DNA of 64,000 nt, from the NCBI RefSeq assembly GCF_039534915.1, contig NZ_BAAAWE010000001.1:558001-622000 (forward strand). Direction: 5' to 3'. Positions 48,158-57,902 of the stretch are shown here, piece by piece; within the stretch, counting starts at the first letter, position 1; every line of letters starts with the position of its first letter. The notes under the pieces are model-generated. The model was not told the origin of the DNA, made no database searches, and saw only the letters and a program-made list of their open reading frames with translations. A program made the position numbers and the translations under genes. Origin of the DNA: Streptomyces roseofulvus (GTDB lineage: Bacteria > Actinomycetota > Actinomycetes > Streptomycetales > Streptomycetaceae).

Positions 48158-49468
48158 CTACTGGAGGGTGCTGTCGACCTCGCGCACCGTGGCGTTCCAC
48201 GCCTCCTCCGGGCTCTTGCCGTTCTGTTCCATGAGCTGGACGCCGGTGCCGAAGGCGCCCGCCAGGTCCTGCGCGTGCGGGCCGATCTCGGCGGGCTTGA
48301 TGGCCTGGGCGGCGGTGGAGAAGATCCGTCCGGTGGCCGCGCCGGGGCCGATGTAGGGGTTCTTGTAGTCGACGACGCCGGGCAGCTCGTAGGCGGCCTG
48401 GTTGGCGGGGATGTTGCCGACCTTCTGGAAGACCTTCGCCTGCTGCTCGGGCGCGGTCAGCCAGGCCACGAGCTTCCTGGCCTCCTCGACGTGCTTGCCG
48501 GAGGCGGGCACGGCGAGGAAGGAGCCGCCCCAGTTGCCGGCGGCCGGGGGCTGGGCGATGTTCCACTTGCCCTTGTTGGCGGGGCCGGAGAACTGCTGGA
48601 TGTTGGCCTGCTGCCAGGACGGGCAGACGGTGGTGGCGAAGGTCGACTTGGAGAACGCGGTCTGCCAGGGGGTGTCGAACATCTTCAGACCCTGGCTGGT
48701 CTTGCCCTGGACGGCCTTGACGGCCAGGTCCCAGGCGGTCTTGACGCTGGGCGAGTCCTTGTAGGCGAGCTCGCCGTCCTTGTAGTACTGGACGGGGCTG
48801 CTGGAGACGACGGCGTTGAACAGCCCGGTGGCGCTGTCCATGAAGAAGGTGCCCTTGGGCGCCTTGGCCTGGTACCGCTTGCCCGTCTCGACGAACTTCG
48901 CCCAGTCGCCGGCCCACAGCCTGCCGACGGACTCGGGGTCGGAGGGCAGGCCCGCGGCCTTGAACAGGTCCTGGCGGTAGCAGATGGCCATCGGGCCGAC
49001 GTCGGTGCCCAGGCCGATGGTCCTGCCGTCGGCGGTGGTCGCCTGGTCCCACTTCCAGGGCAGGTAGTTCTTCTTCTCGACGCCGGGGGCGTCGGACAGG
49101 TCGGCGAAGGCGTCGGCGAGGTCCTCGGAGGTGGCGAGGGATATCCGGCCGACCTCCAGGGCCTGGACGTCGTCGAGTCCGCCGCCGGACAGGCGGGTCT
49201 GCAGGGCGGTCCAGTAGTTGCCCTCGACGGTCGTCGGGTTCTCCTTGATGGTGATCCCCGGGTGCTGCTTCATGTACGCGTCGTACAGCCCGGCCTCCTT
49301 GTAGCCGAACGTGCCGAAGGTGCCGACGGTCAGGGTGATCTTCCCGTCGGCGGAGGCGGAGCCGCTGTCGGAGGACGAGCAGCCGGTGAGGACGAGCGCG
49401 AGGGTCGCCGCAGCGGAGGCGAGGACGGCGGAGCGGAGACGGGCGCGCTGCACGGTCGGTCGGGACAT
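48158..49468 (-). CDS. cebE: Cello-oligosaccharide-binding lipoprotein CebE
   Basis: The 436-aa binding protein has a lipobox LTGC at Cys30, then ITLTVGTFGTFGYKEAGLYDAYMKQHPGITIKENPTTVEGNYWTALQTRL and other CebE-like stretches (SGKHVEEARKLVAWLTAPEQQAKVFQKVGNIPANQ). It binds cellobiose and cellotriose in Streptomyces. GAGGAG precedes ATG 49468; the ORF is open further upstream but passes through the operator. Expression is controlled by the box at 49601-49614. Confidence 0.93.
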   Translation of the reverse strand: MSRPTVQRARLRSAVLASAAATLALVLTGCSSSDSGSASADGKITLTVGTFGTFGYKEAGLYDAYMKQHPGITIKENPTTVEGNYWTALQTRLSGGGLDDVQALEVGRISLATSEDLADAFADLSDAPGVEKKNYLPWKWDQATTADGRTIGLGTDVGPMAICYRQDLFKAAGLPSDPESVGRLWAGDWAKFVETGKRYQAKAPKGTFFMDSATGLFNAVVSSSPVQYYKDGELAYKDSPSVKTAWDLAVKAVQGKTSQGLKMFDTPWQTAFSKSTFATTVCPSWQQANIQQFSGPANKGKWNIAQPPAAGNWGGSFLAVPASGKHVEEARKLVAWLTAPEQQAKVFQKVGNIPANQAAYELPGVVDYKNPYIGPGAATGRIFSTAAQAIKPAEIGPHAQDLAGAFGTGVQLMEQNGKSPEEAWNATVREVDSTLQ

Positions 49469-49847
49469 GGCATCTCCTCGATGCGTCAAGGGAGGGGCGA
49501 GGGACCCGCCGGCGGTCGCTCGGGGGCGGTGGCCGGCGCGGGAGGGAAGGGCCTTCGAAGGCCGGGGGAAGGCCACGCTGTCGGAGCTGAGTCCCGGGTT
49601 TGGGAGCGCTCCCAAATGGTGGCGTCGAAACCCTGCCGCCCGCTTGACGGTCTGTCAAGGCGGTCGGCCGGGGCGGACAGCGCACGCGGATCCGCACGGA
49701 CGAGCGCGCCGATCGGCGCACGGGCGAACGTCCGGATCGGCGCACGCACGTACGCGCGTCGACATGCGGACGGGCAGGCGGACGGAGCTCACGGCGGAGC
49801 CCGGGGGGCGCGGCGGCGGGCCGGGAGGCCCGCCGCGACGCGGCCCG
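49469..49847. promoter_or_regulatory. cebE upstream region with CebR box
   Basis: This 379-bp stretch has no gene. TGGGAGCGCTCCCA at 49601-49614 (18-bp palindrome 49599-49616 with the flanking TT/AA) is the known CebR operator. On the minus strand TTGACA (49657-49652) precedes it, with a poor -10 (CAGGGT, 49634-49629). GATCGGCGCACG occurs twice near 49711 and 49734. Confidence 0.8.
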
Positions 49848-50861
49848 TCAGGCGCTGGCGCGGACGACCAGGCGGGTGGGGAGGATCAGCGGGGTGGGGG
49901 CCTGTCCGTTGAGGAGCGCGACGAGCATGCGCGCCATCTCGCGGCCGAGACCCTCTATGGGCTGGTGCACCGTGGTCAGCGGCGGATCGGCGATCCGGGC
50001 CACGGCCAGGTCGTCGAAGCCGATCACGGCCACGTCCTCGGGGACGCGGCGGCCGGCCCCGCGCAGGGTGCGCAGCGCCCCCACACCCATGTTGTCGCTG
50101 GCGGCGAACACCCCGTCCAGGTCCGGGTGGCGCTCCAGCAGGGCGGCCATGCCCTCCGCTCCGCTCGACTCGGTGAAGTCGCCGGCCTGCGGCGGACACG
50201 GTTCCAGTCCCGCCGCCAGCATCGCGTCCCGGTAGCCGCGGTGACGGGCGCGCCCCACCTCCGTGTCCAGGCGTCCGCAGATCGTGGCGACGCGGGTCCG
50301 GCCGAGCGAGATCAGGCGCTCGGTGGCCGCGCGCGCCCCGCCGACGTTGTCGACGTCCACGTACCACCGGGGGTCTAAACCGACGGGGCGCCCGCCGAAC
50401 ACGACGGGCATCTCCGCCTCCTGGGCCATGCGGGCCAGGGGATCGTCCTCGCGCAGCGCCATCAGCATGACGCCGTCCGCCCCCTTGGACCGGAGCAGCT
50501 GCTCCACGCGCCTGCGCCCCCGGTCGGAGGCGGCCAGACACAGCATCAGGTGCAGGTCGGCGTCCTCCAGGGCCGCCGAGGCCCCCACGATCACCTGGGC
50601 GAAGAACGGATCCGCGAAGATCGACGGATCCTCCCCCGAGACGACCAGGGCGGCCGCTCCGGTCTGCCGGGTCGCCAGCGCCCGGGCGGTCGGGTTCGGT
50701 ACGTATCCGAGTCGGTGGACGGCCCGTTCGACCGCCTCGCGTTTGGCGGGGCTGACGTGCGGGGCGTTGTTGAGCACACGCGAGGCCACCGACCTTGAGA
50801 CTCCGGCCAGTTCGGCCACCTCGTCGAGGGTCGACTGCCGGCGCGGCACATCTTCGGCCAT
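49848..50861 (-). CDS. cebR: CebR-like LacI-family repressor
   Basis: The 337-aa protein has a LacI helix-turn-helix (STLDEVAELAGVSRSVASRVLNNAPHVSPAKREAVERAV) and a sugar-sensing domain with GADGVMLMALRED, GRLDTEVGRARHRGYRDAML, VFAASDNMGVGALRTL and VIGFDDLAVARIADPPLTTVHQPIEGLG. It lies directly upstream of cebEFG-bglC on the same strand, the cebR position in other Streptomyces. AGGAAGG sets ATG 50861. The name rests on context; the box upstream of itself (TGGAAGCGCTTCCA) is a variant. Confidence 0.75.
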   Translation of the reverse strand: MAEDVPRRQSTLDEVAELAGVSRSVASRVLNNAPHVSPAKREAVERAVHRLGYVPNPTARALATRQTGAAALVVSGEDPSIFADPFFAQVIVGASAALEDADLHLMLCLAASDRGRRRVEQLLRSKGADGVMLMALREDDPLARMAQEAEMPVVFGGRPVGLDPRWYVDVDNVGGARAATERLISLGRTRVATICGRLDTEVGRARHRGYRDAMLAAGLEPCPPQAGDFTESSGAEGMAALLERHPDLDGVFAASDNMGVGALRTLRGAGRRVPEDVAVIGFDDLAVARIADPPLTTVHQPIEGLGREMARMLVALLNGQAPTPLILPTRLVVRASA

Positions 50862-51211
50862 GATCCGCCTTCCTGTCGCGGCCTGAACGCCTGGAAGGCT
50901 GGAAGCGCTTCCAGTTCCAGGACTGTAAAGGGTGATCGCCGCCATGTGAAGTGTCGGTTACGTGAGGCCACTTGACAGTGACGATCAGCGGAACACACGA
51001 TACGGCCACGCCCCGGACCTACCGCCGCGGACTGGAACCGCTTCCAGTGGGAGCGCTTCCAAGGTCTCGTACGTCCCAGGCGTGCTGGTGTCCCCGAGGT
51101 CGGAGCCACGACCTCACCGGGACCTCGTACCACCGCACTTCCTCAGTGCGCCGCACCGCTCGGGACGAGAGCGGTGCGACGCGTCCGCCGTCAGGAAACC
51201 GAGGTACAGCC
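50862..51211. promoter_or_regulatory. Divergent control region between cebR and GH6 with three operator-like boxes
   Basis: TGGAAGCGCTTCCA (50900-50913) lies 39 bases before the regulator's start. TGGAACCGCTTCCA (51033-51046) and TGGGAGCGCTTCCA (51048-51061) are two adjacent boxes before the GH6 gene, downstream of a TTGACA at 50972-50977. All are one to three mismatches from the CebR box. No gene seen here. Confidence 0.75.
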
Positions 51212-52177
51212 ATGCGCCGCCGAATCCGCGCCCTCGTCGCAGCCCTCTCCGCGCTGCCGTTGGCGCTCACCCTCGCCCCGTCCGCCCACGCGGCGGACCC
51301 CACCACCATGACCAGCGGGTTCTACGTGGACCCCGACTCCAGCGCGAAGAAGTGGGTCGCCGCCAACCCCGGCGACGGACGCGCCCCCGCGATCAACACC
51401 TCCCTCGCCAACACGCCGATGGCCCGCTGGTTCGGCTCCTGGAGCGGCACCATCGGCACCGCGACCGGCGCGTACGTCGGCGCGGCGGACCAGCAGGACA
51501 AGCTGCCCGTCCTGGTCGCGTACAACATCCACCTCCGCGACTCGTGCGGCGGGCACTCCGGCGGCGGAGCCTCGTCGCCCTCCGCCTACGCGACCTGGAT
51601 CGCCCAGTTCGCCGGCGGGGTCGCCAACCGCCCGGCCGTCGTCCTCCTCGAACCCGACTCCCTCGCGGACTACGGCTGCCTGAACCCGACCCAGATCCGC
51701 GAACGCCAGGGCATGATCAGCGGCGCCGTCGCCGAGTTCAACCGCCAGGCCCCCAACACCTGGGTCTACCTCGACGCCGGCAACCCCGGCTGGATCAGCG
51801 CGGCGGCCATGGCCCAGCGCCTCCACGACGCCGGACTCCGGCAGGCGCACGGCTTCTCCCTCAACATCTCGAACTACTACACCACCACCCAGAACACCGC
51901 CTACGGCAACGCCGTCAACAGCGAACTGGCCGCCCGCTACGGCTACACCAAGCCGTTCGTCGTCGACACCAGCCGCAACGGCAACGGCTCCAACGGCGAG
52001 TGGTGCAACGCGGCCGGCCGCCGCATCGGCACGCCCACCCGGCTGGGCGGCGGCGCCGAGATGCTGCTGTGGATCAAGGCCCCCGGCGAGTCCGACGGCA
52101 ACTGCGGCGTCGGGACCGGCTCCACGGCCGGCCAGTTCCTCCCGGAGGTCGCCTACAAGATGATCTACGGCTACTGA
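51212..52177 (+). CDS. Secreted GH6 cellulase, single domain (endoglucanase type)
   Basis: The 321-aa protein has a signal peptide (about 1-28, SAHAADP) and one GH6 domain. VVLLEPDSL holds catalytic acid Asp149, HLRDSCGG holds Asp110, VDTSRNGNG holds Asp252, and LLWIKAPGESDG is the family's C-terminal loop motif. It lacks binding modules and the long loops of cellobiohydrolases, suggesting an endoglucanase. It cuts beta-1,4-glucan outside the cell. Two CebR-type boxes precede it. Confidence 0.94.
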   Translation: MRRRIRALVAALSALPLALTLAPSAHAADPTTMTSGFYVDPDSSAKKWVAANPGDGRAPAINTSLANTPMARWFGSWSGTIGTATGAYVGAADQQDKLPVLVAYNIHLRDSCGGHSGGGASSPSAYATWIAQFAGGVANRPAVVLLEPDSLADYGCLNPTQIRERQGMISGAVAEFNRQAPNTWVYLDAGNPGWISAAAMAQRLHDAGLRQAHGFSLNISNYYTTTQNTAYGNAVNSELAARYGYTKPFVVDTSRNGNGSNGEWCNAAGRRIGTPTRLGGGAEMLLWIKAPGESDGNCGVGTGSTAGQFLPEVAYKMIYGY

Positions 52178-52259
52178 CATCCGACTCCTGTGGCCCGGGC
52201 ACCGCCGCCCCGCGACCGGGCCACAGGTACCACCCCCGCCCCTCCGACCAGGAGCCCCC

Positions 52260-53540
52260 ATGAAGCCACGCACCCTACGGCGCCGTGCGACCGCCGCCCT
52301 CGCGGCACTCGCGGCCTGCGCCGCCCTCACCGCGACGCAGGGACAGGCGCAGGCCGCACCCGCCACGGACCCGCTCACCCCGACCACCCGGTTCTACGTG
52401 GACCCGGAGAGCAAGGCCGCCGAGCAGGCGCTCACCGACCTCCGGAAGGGCGACCTCACCAACGCGGTGAACATGGCCCGGCTCGCGAGCTGGCCGCAGG
52501 CCGAGTGGTTCACCGAGGGCACGCCCGACGAGGTCCGGGCCAAGGTGAGGGGCCTCGTCCGCGAGGCCCGCGTGGTGAACCGCACCCCCGTCCTGGTCGC
52601 GTACAACGTCCCGGGCCGCGACTGCTCCCAGTACTCCAGCGGCGGCGCCGCCTCCTCCGCCGCCTACCGGCAGTGGATCGACGCCTTCGCCGCCGGCATC
52701 GGCGACAGCAAGGCCGTCGTCGTGGTCGAGCCCGACGGCCTGGCGCTCCTCCCGAACGACTGCGGGCCGGACGTCGACCCGACCGGCGAGCTCACGACGA
52801 CCCGCGTCGCCGACCTCGCCTACGCCGTCAGGACCCTCAAGTCCAAGGCCCGCACCGCGGTCTACCTCGACGCGGGCAACGTCCTGTGGCGACCCGTCGG
52901 CGAGATGGCGCGGCGCCTGCTCGACGCCGGCGTCGGGGACGGCGACGGCTTCGCCCTCAACGTCTCCAACACCCACCCCACCGACCACAACGCGCGCTAC
53001 GGCACCTGGATCGCCCAGTGCATGTGGTACGCCACCGAGGGGCCCGAGCACGCCCGCGGCCACACCGACTGGTGCGCCACCCAGTACTACTCGGCCGCCG
53101 CTCCCAACGACGGCGCCCCCGGCAACGCCGTCGACTCCGCCGACCCCGCCACCTGGCGCTGGACCGACGCCTGGTACGACCAGGCCATGGGGACCCCGCC
53201 GGCCGACGCGCTGGAGCACTTCGTCATCGACACCAGCCGCAACGGCCTGGGCGCCTGGACCCCGGAGCCCGGCAAGTACACCGGCGACCCGGAGATCTGG
53301 TGCAACGCGCCCGGCCGCGGCCTCGGCCCGCGCCCGACCGCCGACACCGGTGTCCCGCTCGTCGACGCCTATCTGTGGATCAAGATCCCCGGCGAGTCCG
53401 ACGGCAGCTGCACGCGCAACACCGGCGGCACGATCGACCCCGAGTACGGCATCGTCGACCCGCCCGCCGGCACCTGGTGGCCCGACCAGGCCCACACCCT
53501 GGCCCGCAACGCGGCACCGCGGCTGACCTTCAACCGCTGA
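52260..53540 (+). CDS. Secreted GH6 cellulase with long loops (cellobiohydrolase type)
   Basis: The 426-aa protein has a signal peptide (about 1-33) and a larger GH6 domain: GRDCSQYSSGGA with Asp121, VVVVEPDGL with Asp159, FVIDTSRNGLGAW with Asp324 and LWIKIPGESDGSC. Extra segments around residues 255-310 (CMWYATEGPEHARGHTDWCATQYY...) are typical of the loops that enclose the tunnel of exo-acting GH6 enzymes. No binding module. It follows the first GH6 by 82 bases and may share its transcript. Confidence 0.93.
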   Translation: MKPRTLRRRATAALAALAACAALTATQGQAQAAPATDPLTPTTRFYVDPESKAAEQALTDLRKGDLTNAVNMARLASWPQAEWFTEGTPDEVRAKVRGLVREARVVNRTPVLVAYNVPGRDCSQYSSGGAASSAAYRQWIDAFAAGIGDSKAVVVVEPDGLALLPNDCGPDVDPTGELTTTRVADLAYAVRTLKSKARTAVYLDAGNVLWRPVGEMARRLLDAGVGDGDGFALNVSNTHPTDHNARYGTWIAQCMWYATEGPEHARGHTDWCATQYYSAAAPNDGAPGNAVDSADPATWRWTDAWYDQAMGTPPADALEHFVIDTSRNGLGAWTPEPGKYTGDPEIWCNAPGRGLGPRPTADTGVPLVDAYLWIKIPGESDGSCTRNTGGTIDPEYGIVDPPAGTWWPDQAHTLARNAAPRLTFNR

Positions 53541-53634
53541 CGTCCGCTCCTCCCGCGCCCGGTCCCGGGCGGGCTCCCGCCCGCCCGGGACCGGAGCACG
53601 TGCGGCCTCGTGCACGCCGCCGCCGTCACGACCG

Positions 53635-53726
53635 TTGACGGTGGACGGCGGGCGTCACTAATCTCCGCTCCAGATCCCCGACCTTACGGCCTCGGTGGGG
53701 CACGGCACCCTTTGGGAGCGCTCCCA
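53635..53726 (+). promoter_or_regulatory. GH9 promoter and CebR box
   Basis: TTGACG (53635-53640) and TAATCT (53659-53664) are 18 bases apart. A perfect CebR box TGGGAGCGCTCCCA lies at 53713-53726, about 45 bases downstream of the likely start and 87 bases before the GH9 ATG. Confidence 0.75.
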
Positions 53727-53813
53727 CCTCCCCGCCGGGATCTCTGTCTCCACCGGCTCGCGCGCCACCCGCTCGGTCCCGCTGACGTCCACGACACCCC
53801 GCAGGAGCCGCAC

Positions 53814-55967
53814 ATGCCCCCCACCACGTCCTCGTTATCCGCCGCGCTCCTCACGGGCGCACTCCTCCTCGGCGGCCTCGCGGCCGCACCGACGGCGGCG
53901 GGCTCCCCCGCCGTGACGGCGGCGGCGACCACGGCCGTCCGCGTCAACCAGGTCGGCTACCTGCCCGACGGACCCAAGCGCGCCACCGTCGTCACCACGG
54001 CGACGCAGGCGCTCGGCTGGCAGCTGCGGAACGCGTCCGGGACGGTGGTCGCCTCCGGCTCGACGGTCCCGCGCGGCGCGGACGCCCCCTCCGGGCAGTC
54101 CGTCCAGGTGGCCGACTTCTCCGCGCACCGGGCGACGGGCACCGGATACGTCCTGACCGTGGACGGCAGCAGCAGCGCACCCTTCGACATCCGCGCGGAC
54201 CTCTACGACGCGCTGCGCTCCGACGCGATGGCCTTCTTCCACCACCAGCGCAGCGGCATCGCGATCGACGCCTCCCTGGTCGGCTCCGCCTACGCGCGCC
54301 CGGCCGGGCACCTGGGCATCGCGCCCAACAAGGGCGACGTCTCCGTCCCCTGCCAGGCCGGCGTGTGCGACTACACGCAGGACGTCAGGGGCGGCTGGTA
54401 CGACGCCGGCGACCACGGCAAGTACGTCGTGAACGGCGGCCTCTCGACCTGGCTGGTGGTCAACTCCTTCGAGCGGGCCGAGCGGGCGGGCAAGGGCGCG
54501 GCGCTCGGCGACTCCACGCTCCGGGTCCCCGAGCGCGGCAACGGCGTGCCCGACGTCCTCGACGAGGCCCGCTGGGAGCTGGACTTCCTCATGCGGATGC
54601 AGGTGCCCGAGGGCAAGCCGTACGCCGGCATGGCGTTCCACAAGGTCCACGACGCGGCCTGGACCGGCATGCCGCTGCGCCCCGACCAGGACGCCCAGCC
54701 GCGCGAGCTCCACCGCCCGTCGACGGCCGCGACCCTCAACCTCGCGGCCGCCGCCGCGCAGTGCGCCCGGGTCTACCGGCCGTACGACGCGGCCTACGCC
54801 GACCGCTGTCTGTCGGCCGCCCGCCGGGCCTGGACCGCCGCCCGGGCCAACCCGGCCATGTACGCGCCGAGTTCGGACAGCACGGGAGGCGGCGCCTACG
54901 AGGACACTCGGGTCACCGACGAGTTCTACTGGGCGGCCGCCGAGCTGTACGCGGCCACCGGCGAGAGCGCCTTCCGGGACGCGCTCACCTCCTCGTCCTG
55001 GCACACCTCCGCCGACGCCTTCAGCGCGTACGGCTTCGGCTGGGCGGACACCGCCGCCCTCGGCCGGCTCGTCCTGGCCACCGTCCCCACCGGCCTGCCC
55101 GCCTCCGACGTGGCCCGCGTCCGCGCCTCGGTGACCGCCGCGGCCGACGGTTACCTGAACCGGATGGCCGCCCAGGGCTACGCCGTACCCGTCCCCGCGG
55201 ACGGCTACTTCTGGGGCTCGAACGGCGAGGTCGCCAACGACGCCGTCGTCATGGCCGTCGCCGGCGAGCTGACGGGCGACGCGCGCTACCGCGCCGGCGC
55301 GCTGGAGACCATGGACTACCTGCTGGGCCGCAACGCCCTCGGCGTGTCGTACGTGACGGGCCACGGCGAGGCGACCGCGCAGAACCAGCACCACCGCTTC
55401 TGGGCCCACCAGTTGGACGCCTCCCTGCCGCACCCGCCCGCGGGATCCCTGGCGGGCGGTCCGAACAGCGGGCTCCAGGACCCGGTGGCCCAGGAGCGGC
55501 TGCGCGGCTGCGCCCCGGCCGCCTGCTACATCGACCACATCGACTCGTACTCGACCAACGAAGTCGCCGTGAACTGGAACGCCCCGCTGGCCTGGCTCGC
55601 CGCCTACGCCGCCGAGCGGACCTCCGACGGCGGCGGGGGCGAACCGCCCGCCGCCACCTGCGCGGTGACGTACACCGTGACCAACTCCTGGAACACCGGC
55701 TTCACCGCGAACGTCACCATCCGCAACACCGGCACGGCGGCCGTGGACGGATGGCAGCTGGCCTGGACCTACGCGGCCGGCCAGACCGTCACGAGCGCGT
55801 GGAACGCCACCGTCACCCAGAGCGGCCCGTCCGTCAGCGCCCGCGGCACGGACTGGAACCGGACGATCGCGCCCGGCGCGAGCGTGAGCTTCGGAGTCCA
55901 GGGGACCCACACCGGATCGACCCCCTCCCCCACGGCCTTCACCCTCAACGCGAGCGCCTGCGCCTGA
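53814..55967 (+). CDS. Secreted GH9 endoglucanase with Ig-like and CBM2 domains
   Basis: The 717-aa protein has a signal peptide (about 1-30), an N-terminal Ig-like CelD_N domain (about 42-125, [18 protein letters not shown]), a GH9 (alpha/alpha)6 barrel (about 130-600) with [16 protein letters not shown] (Asp197, Asp200) and [13 protein letters not shown] (catalytic Glu near 584), a Gly-rich linker and a C-terminal CBM2 (about 613-717) with conserved Trp and a terminal Cys pair. It degrades cellulose outside the cell, and the CBM2 anchors it to crystalline substrate. Confidence 0.96.
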   Translation: MPPTTSSLSAALLTGALLLGGLAAAPTAAGSPAVTAAATTAVRVNQVGYLPDGPKRATVVTTATQALGWQLRNASGTVVASGSTVPRGADAPSGQSVQVADFSAHRATGTGYVLTVDGSSSAPFDIRADLYDALRSDAMAFFHHQRSGIAIDASLVGSAYARPAGHLGIAPNKGDVSVPCQAGVCDYTQDVRGGWYDAGDHGKYVVNGGLSTWLVVNSFERAERAGKGAALGDSTLRVPERGNGVPDVLDEARWELDFLMRMQVPEGKPYAGMAFHKVHDAAWTGMPLRPDQDAQPRELHRPSTAATLNLAAAAAQCARVYRPYDAAYADRCLSAARRAWTAARANPAMYAPSSDSTGGGAYEDTRVTDEFYWAAAELYAATGESAFRDALTSSSWHTSADAFSAYGFGWADTAALGRLVLATVPTGLPASDVARVRASVTAAADGYLNRMAAQGYAVPVPADGYFWGSNGEVANDAVVMAVAGELTGDARYRAGALETMDYLLGRNALGVSYVTGHGEATAQNQHHRFWAHQLDASLPHPPAGSLAGGPNSGLQDPVAQERLRGCAPAACYIDHIDSYSTNEVAVNWNAPLAWLAAYAAERTSDGGGGEPPAATCAVTYTVTNSWNTGFTANVTIRNTGTAAVDGWQLAWTYAAGQTVTSAWNATVTQSGPSVSARGTDWNRTIAPGASVSFGVQGTHTGSTPSPTAFTLNASACA

Positions 55968-55978
55968 CCCGGCACGGC

Positions 55979-56030
55979 CCGGCCGGGACGGGGATCCCTC
56001 TCCGTCCCGGCCGGTCCCGGATCCGGGACC
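55979..56030 (+). terminator. Tandem hairpins after GH9
   Basis: Arms of 13 bp (55979-55991, 56002-56014) with a 10-base loop overlap a second perfect 18-bp palindrome, GGTCCCGGATCCGGGACC, at 56013-56030. The rest of the 285-bp gap to the next gene shows nothing else clear. Confidence 0.75.
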
Positions 56031-56252
56031 GGCGAGGGCGGAAGGCAGCCGTCCGCGCCGGACGCGCAGGTGGCGGCCCCTCTCGCCCCGGCGCCCTCCG
56101 CGGACCGGGCGCTGGCGTGATCTCCACCCCGCGTTGTTGACCGTGCTCACCTCGCGCCCGAAGCTCTCACGTGACCCGCACAACCGTCACGACGTCCCCA
56201 CGCCCGCTCGGCAGGCGTGGGGACGCGTATCCCGTCTCCGTGAGGACCCTCG

Positions 56253-57005
56253 ATGCGCCGAATCGTCGCGCTCTTAGCCACCGCCCTGCTCGCCGGAGCC
56301 GCCGCGCTCACCGCGCCCGGCGCCCACGCCGCCGAGAACCCCGCCGTCACGACGGGGGCCGCGGCGACCGTCCCGGGCCCCGGCGGTGTCGGGAGCTGCA
56401 CCGACGGCGGCATGTCCGCCACCTGCACGGGCCTCGACCCGATGCAGACCTGGACCGTCAGCGGCACCTGCATGGCCTGGGACTTCAGCACCAACTCGTA
56501 CGTCTTCTCGCAGGCGTTCAGCAGCTGGGTCGTCGGCGACACCACCCACTCGGCGAGCTGCTTCGGCACGAGCACGTGGTGGGCGGGCGGCGTCGCGTTC
56601 GGATCCCCCGTCCCGGCCGGCCCGGTCGGCCAGGTCACCGGCCTCGGGGGCAAGTGCCTGGACGTGCGCGGCGGCAGCATGGCCAACAAGACGCCCACCC
56701 AGATCTGGGACTGTCTCGGCAACGTCAACCAGCGGTGGAAGATCGGCGCCGACGGCACCATCCGCGCCGTCGGCGTCTGCCTGGACATCTGGGACGGCCG
56801 CACCGGCAACGGCACCCAGGTGCACACCGGCCCGTGCAACGGCAACATCGCCCAGCAGTGGTCGGTCCGGAGCGACGGAGCGATCGTCAACACGAAGTCC
56901 GGCCGCTGCCTGGACGTCCGGGGCTACGACACCACCAACGGCAACGTCGTGCAGATCTGGGACTGCAACGCCACCTCGAACCAGATCTGGCGACTGCCCG
57001 TCTGA
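56253..57005 (+). CDS. Secreted lectin-like protein with CBM13 and an unknown N-terminal domain
   Basis: The 250-aa protein has a signal peptide (about 1-27, AHAAEN), a domain of about 90 residues (28-120) rich in Cys, Trp and Ser that I do not recognise (CTDGGMSATCTGLDP, WWAGGVAFGSP), then a CBM13/ricin-type domain (about 125-250) with three repeats of WDC.G..NQRWKIG type. No catalytic domain is present. It could bind xylan or galactosides near the cell, or carry a novel activity in its N-terminal part. It follows the cellulase genes on the same strand. Confidence 0.8.
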   Translation: MRRIVALLATALLAGAAALTAPGAHAAENPAVTTGAAATVPGPGGVGSCTDGGMSATCTGLDPMQTWTVSGTCMAWDFSTNSYVFSQAFSSWVVGDTTHSASCFGTSTWWAGGVAFGSPVPAGPVGQVTGLGGKCLDVRGGSMANKTPTQIWDCLGNVNQRWKIGADGTIRAVGVCLDIWDGRTGNGTQVHTGPCNGNIAQQWSVRSDGAIVNTKSGRCLDVRGYDTTNGNVVQIWDCNATSNQIWRLPV

Positions 57006-57209
57006 TCCGAGCGGGCCCGGCCCGTCCGAGCGTCGGGTCGTGCGCGGCTAGGCCGTCTCTTCCGGATCATGCCGGGCTCGCGACGCCTGGCACGCACGCT
57101 CGCGGCGTTGTCGTCGGTCGCCAACGCTCCGCGTTCACTCCCTCCTCCGCCTTGCGAGCGCACGCACCAGACGCCGCTCCCTGATCCGGCCTGATCCGAA
57201 AGAAACGAC

Positions 57210-57833
57210 CTAGGCGCCGGCCACCAGCATGCCGCCCATGGTCAGCATGGTGGCCGCGACCAGCCCGTCCAGGACGCGCCACGCCTTCGGGCGGGAGAGG
57301 AGACCGCTGAGCAGCCGGGCGCCGAAGCCCAGGGCGAAGAACCAGGTCAGGCTGGCGAGGGCCGCGCCGATGCCGAAGGCCCAGCGCAGGTCACCGCGGT
57401 CGGAGGCGAGGGAGCCCAGGAGCAGGACGGTGTCCAGGTACACGTGCGGGTTCAGCCAGGTCATCGCCAGGCAGGTCAGGACGGCCCGGCGGGCCGAGCC
57501 GGCGTCCGGGCCCGCGGCGGTCAGGGCGGCGGTCGCGTCGGGACGCACGACCCGCCGGGCGGCGAGGAAGCCGTAACAGAGCAGGAACGCCCCGCCCGCC
57601 AGGCCCACGGCGGTCAGCGCGGCCGGCCACGCCGTGACGACCGCGCCGACCCCGGCCACGCCGAGGGCGATCAGCACCGCGTCCGACACGGCGCAGATCG
57701 CGACCACCGCGAGGACCGCGTGGCGGCGGGCGCCCTGGCGCAGGACAAAGGCGTTCTGGGCGCCGATGGCGACGATGAGGGAGAGGCCGGTTCCGAATCC
57801 GGCGAGCACGGCGGCGAGGAGGCTGCTGGTCAT
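57210..57833 (-). CDS. LysE/ArgO family amino-acid exporter
   Basis: The 207-aa membrane protein has six hydrophobic segments and the LysE signature (GLSLIVAIGAQNAFVLRQGARRHA, CLAMTWLNPHVYLDTVLLLGSLA). It exports basic amino acids such as arginine or lysine. It is divergent from an ArgP/LysG-type regulator, the standard pairing, with 69 bases between. Confidence 0.92.
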   Translation of the reverse strand: MTSSLLAAVLAGFGTGLSLIVAIGAQNAFVLRQGARRHAVLAVVAICAVSDAVLIALGVAGVGAVVTAWPAALTAVGLAGGAFLLCYGFLAARRVVRPDATAALTAAGPDAGSARRAVLTCLAMTWLNPHVYLDTVLLLGSLASDRGDLRWAFGIGAALASLTWFFALGFGARLLSGLLSRPKAWRVLDGLVAATMLTMGGMLVAGA

Positions 57834-57902
57834 GGCTACGACGGTAGGAAGGGTTCGCGGATGAGTACAGCTAAAGATTCTTAGGTACCCTTAGCCGTAC
57901 TT

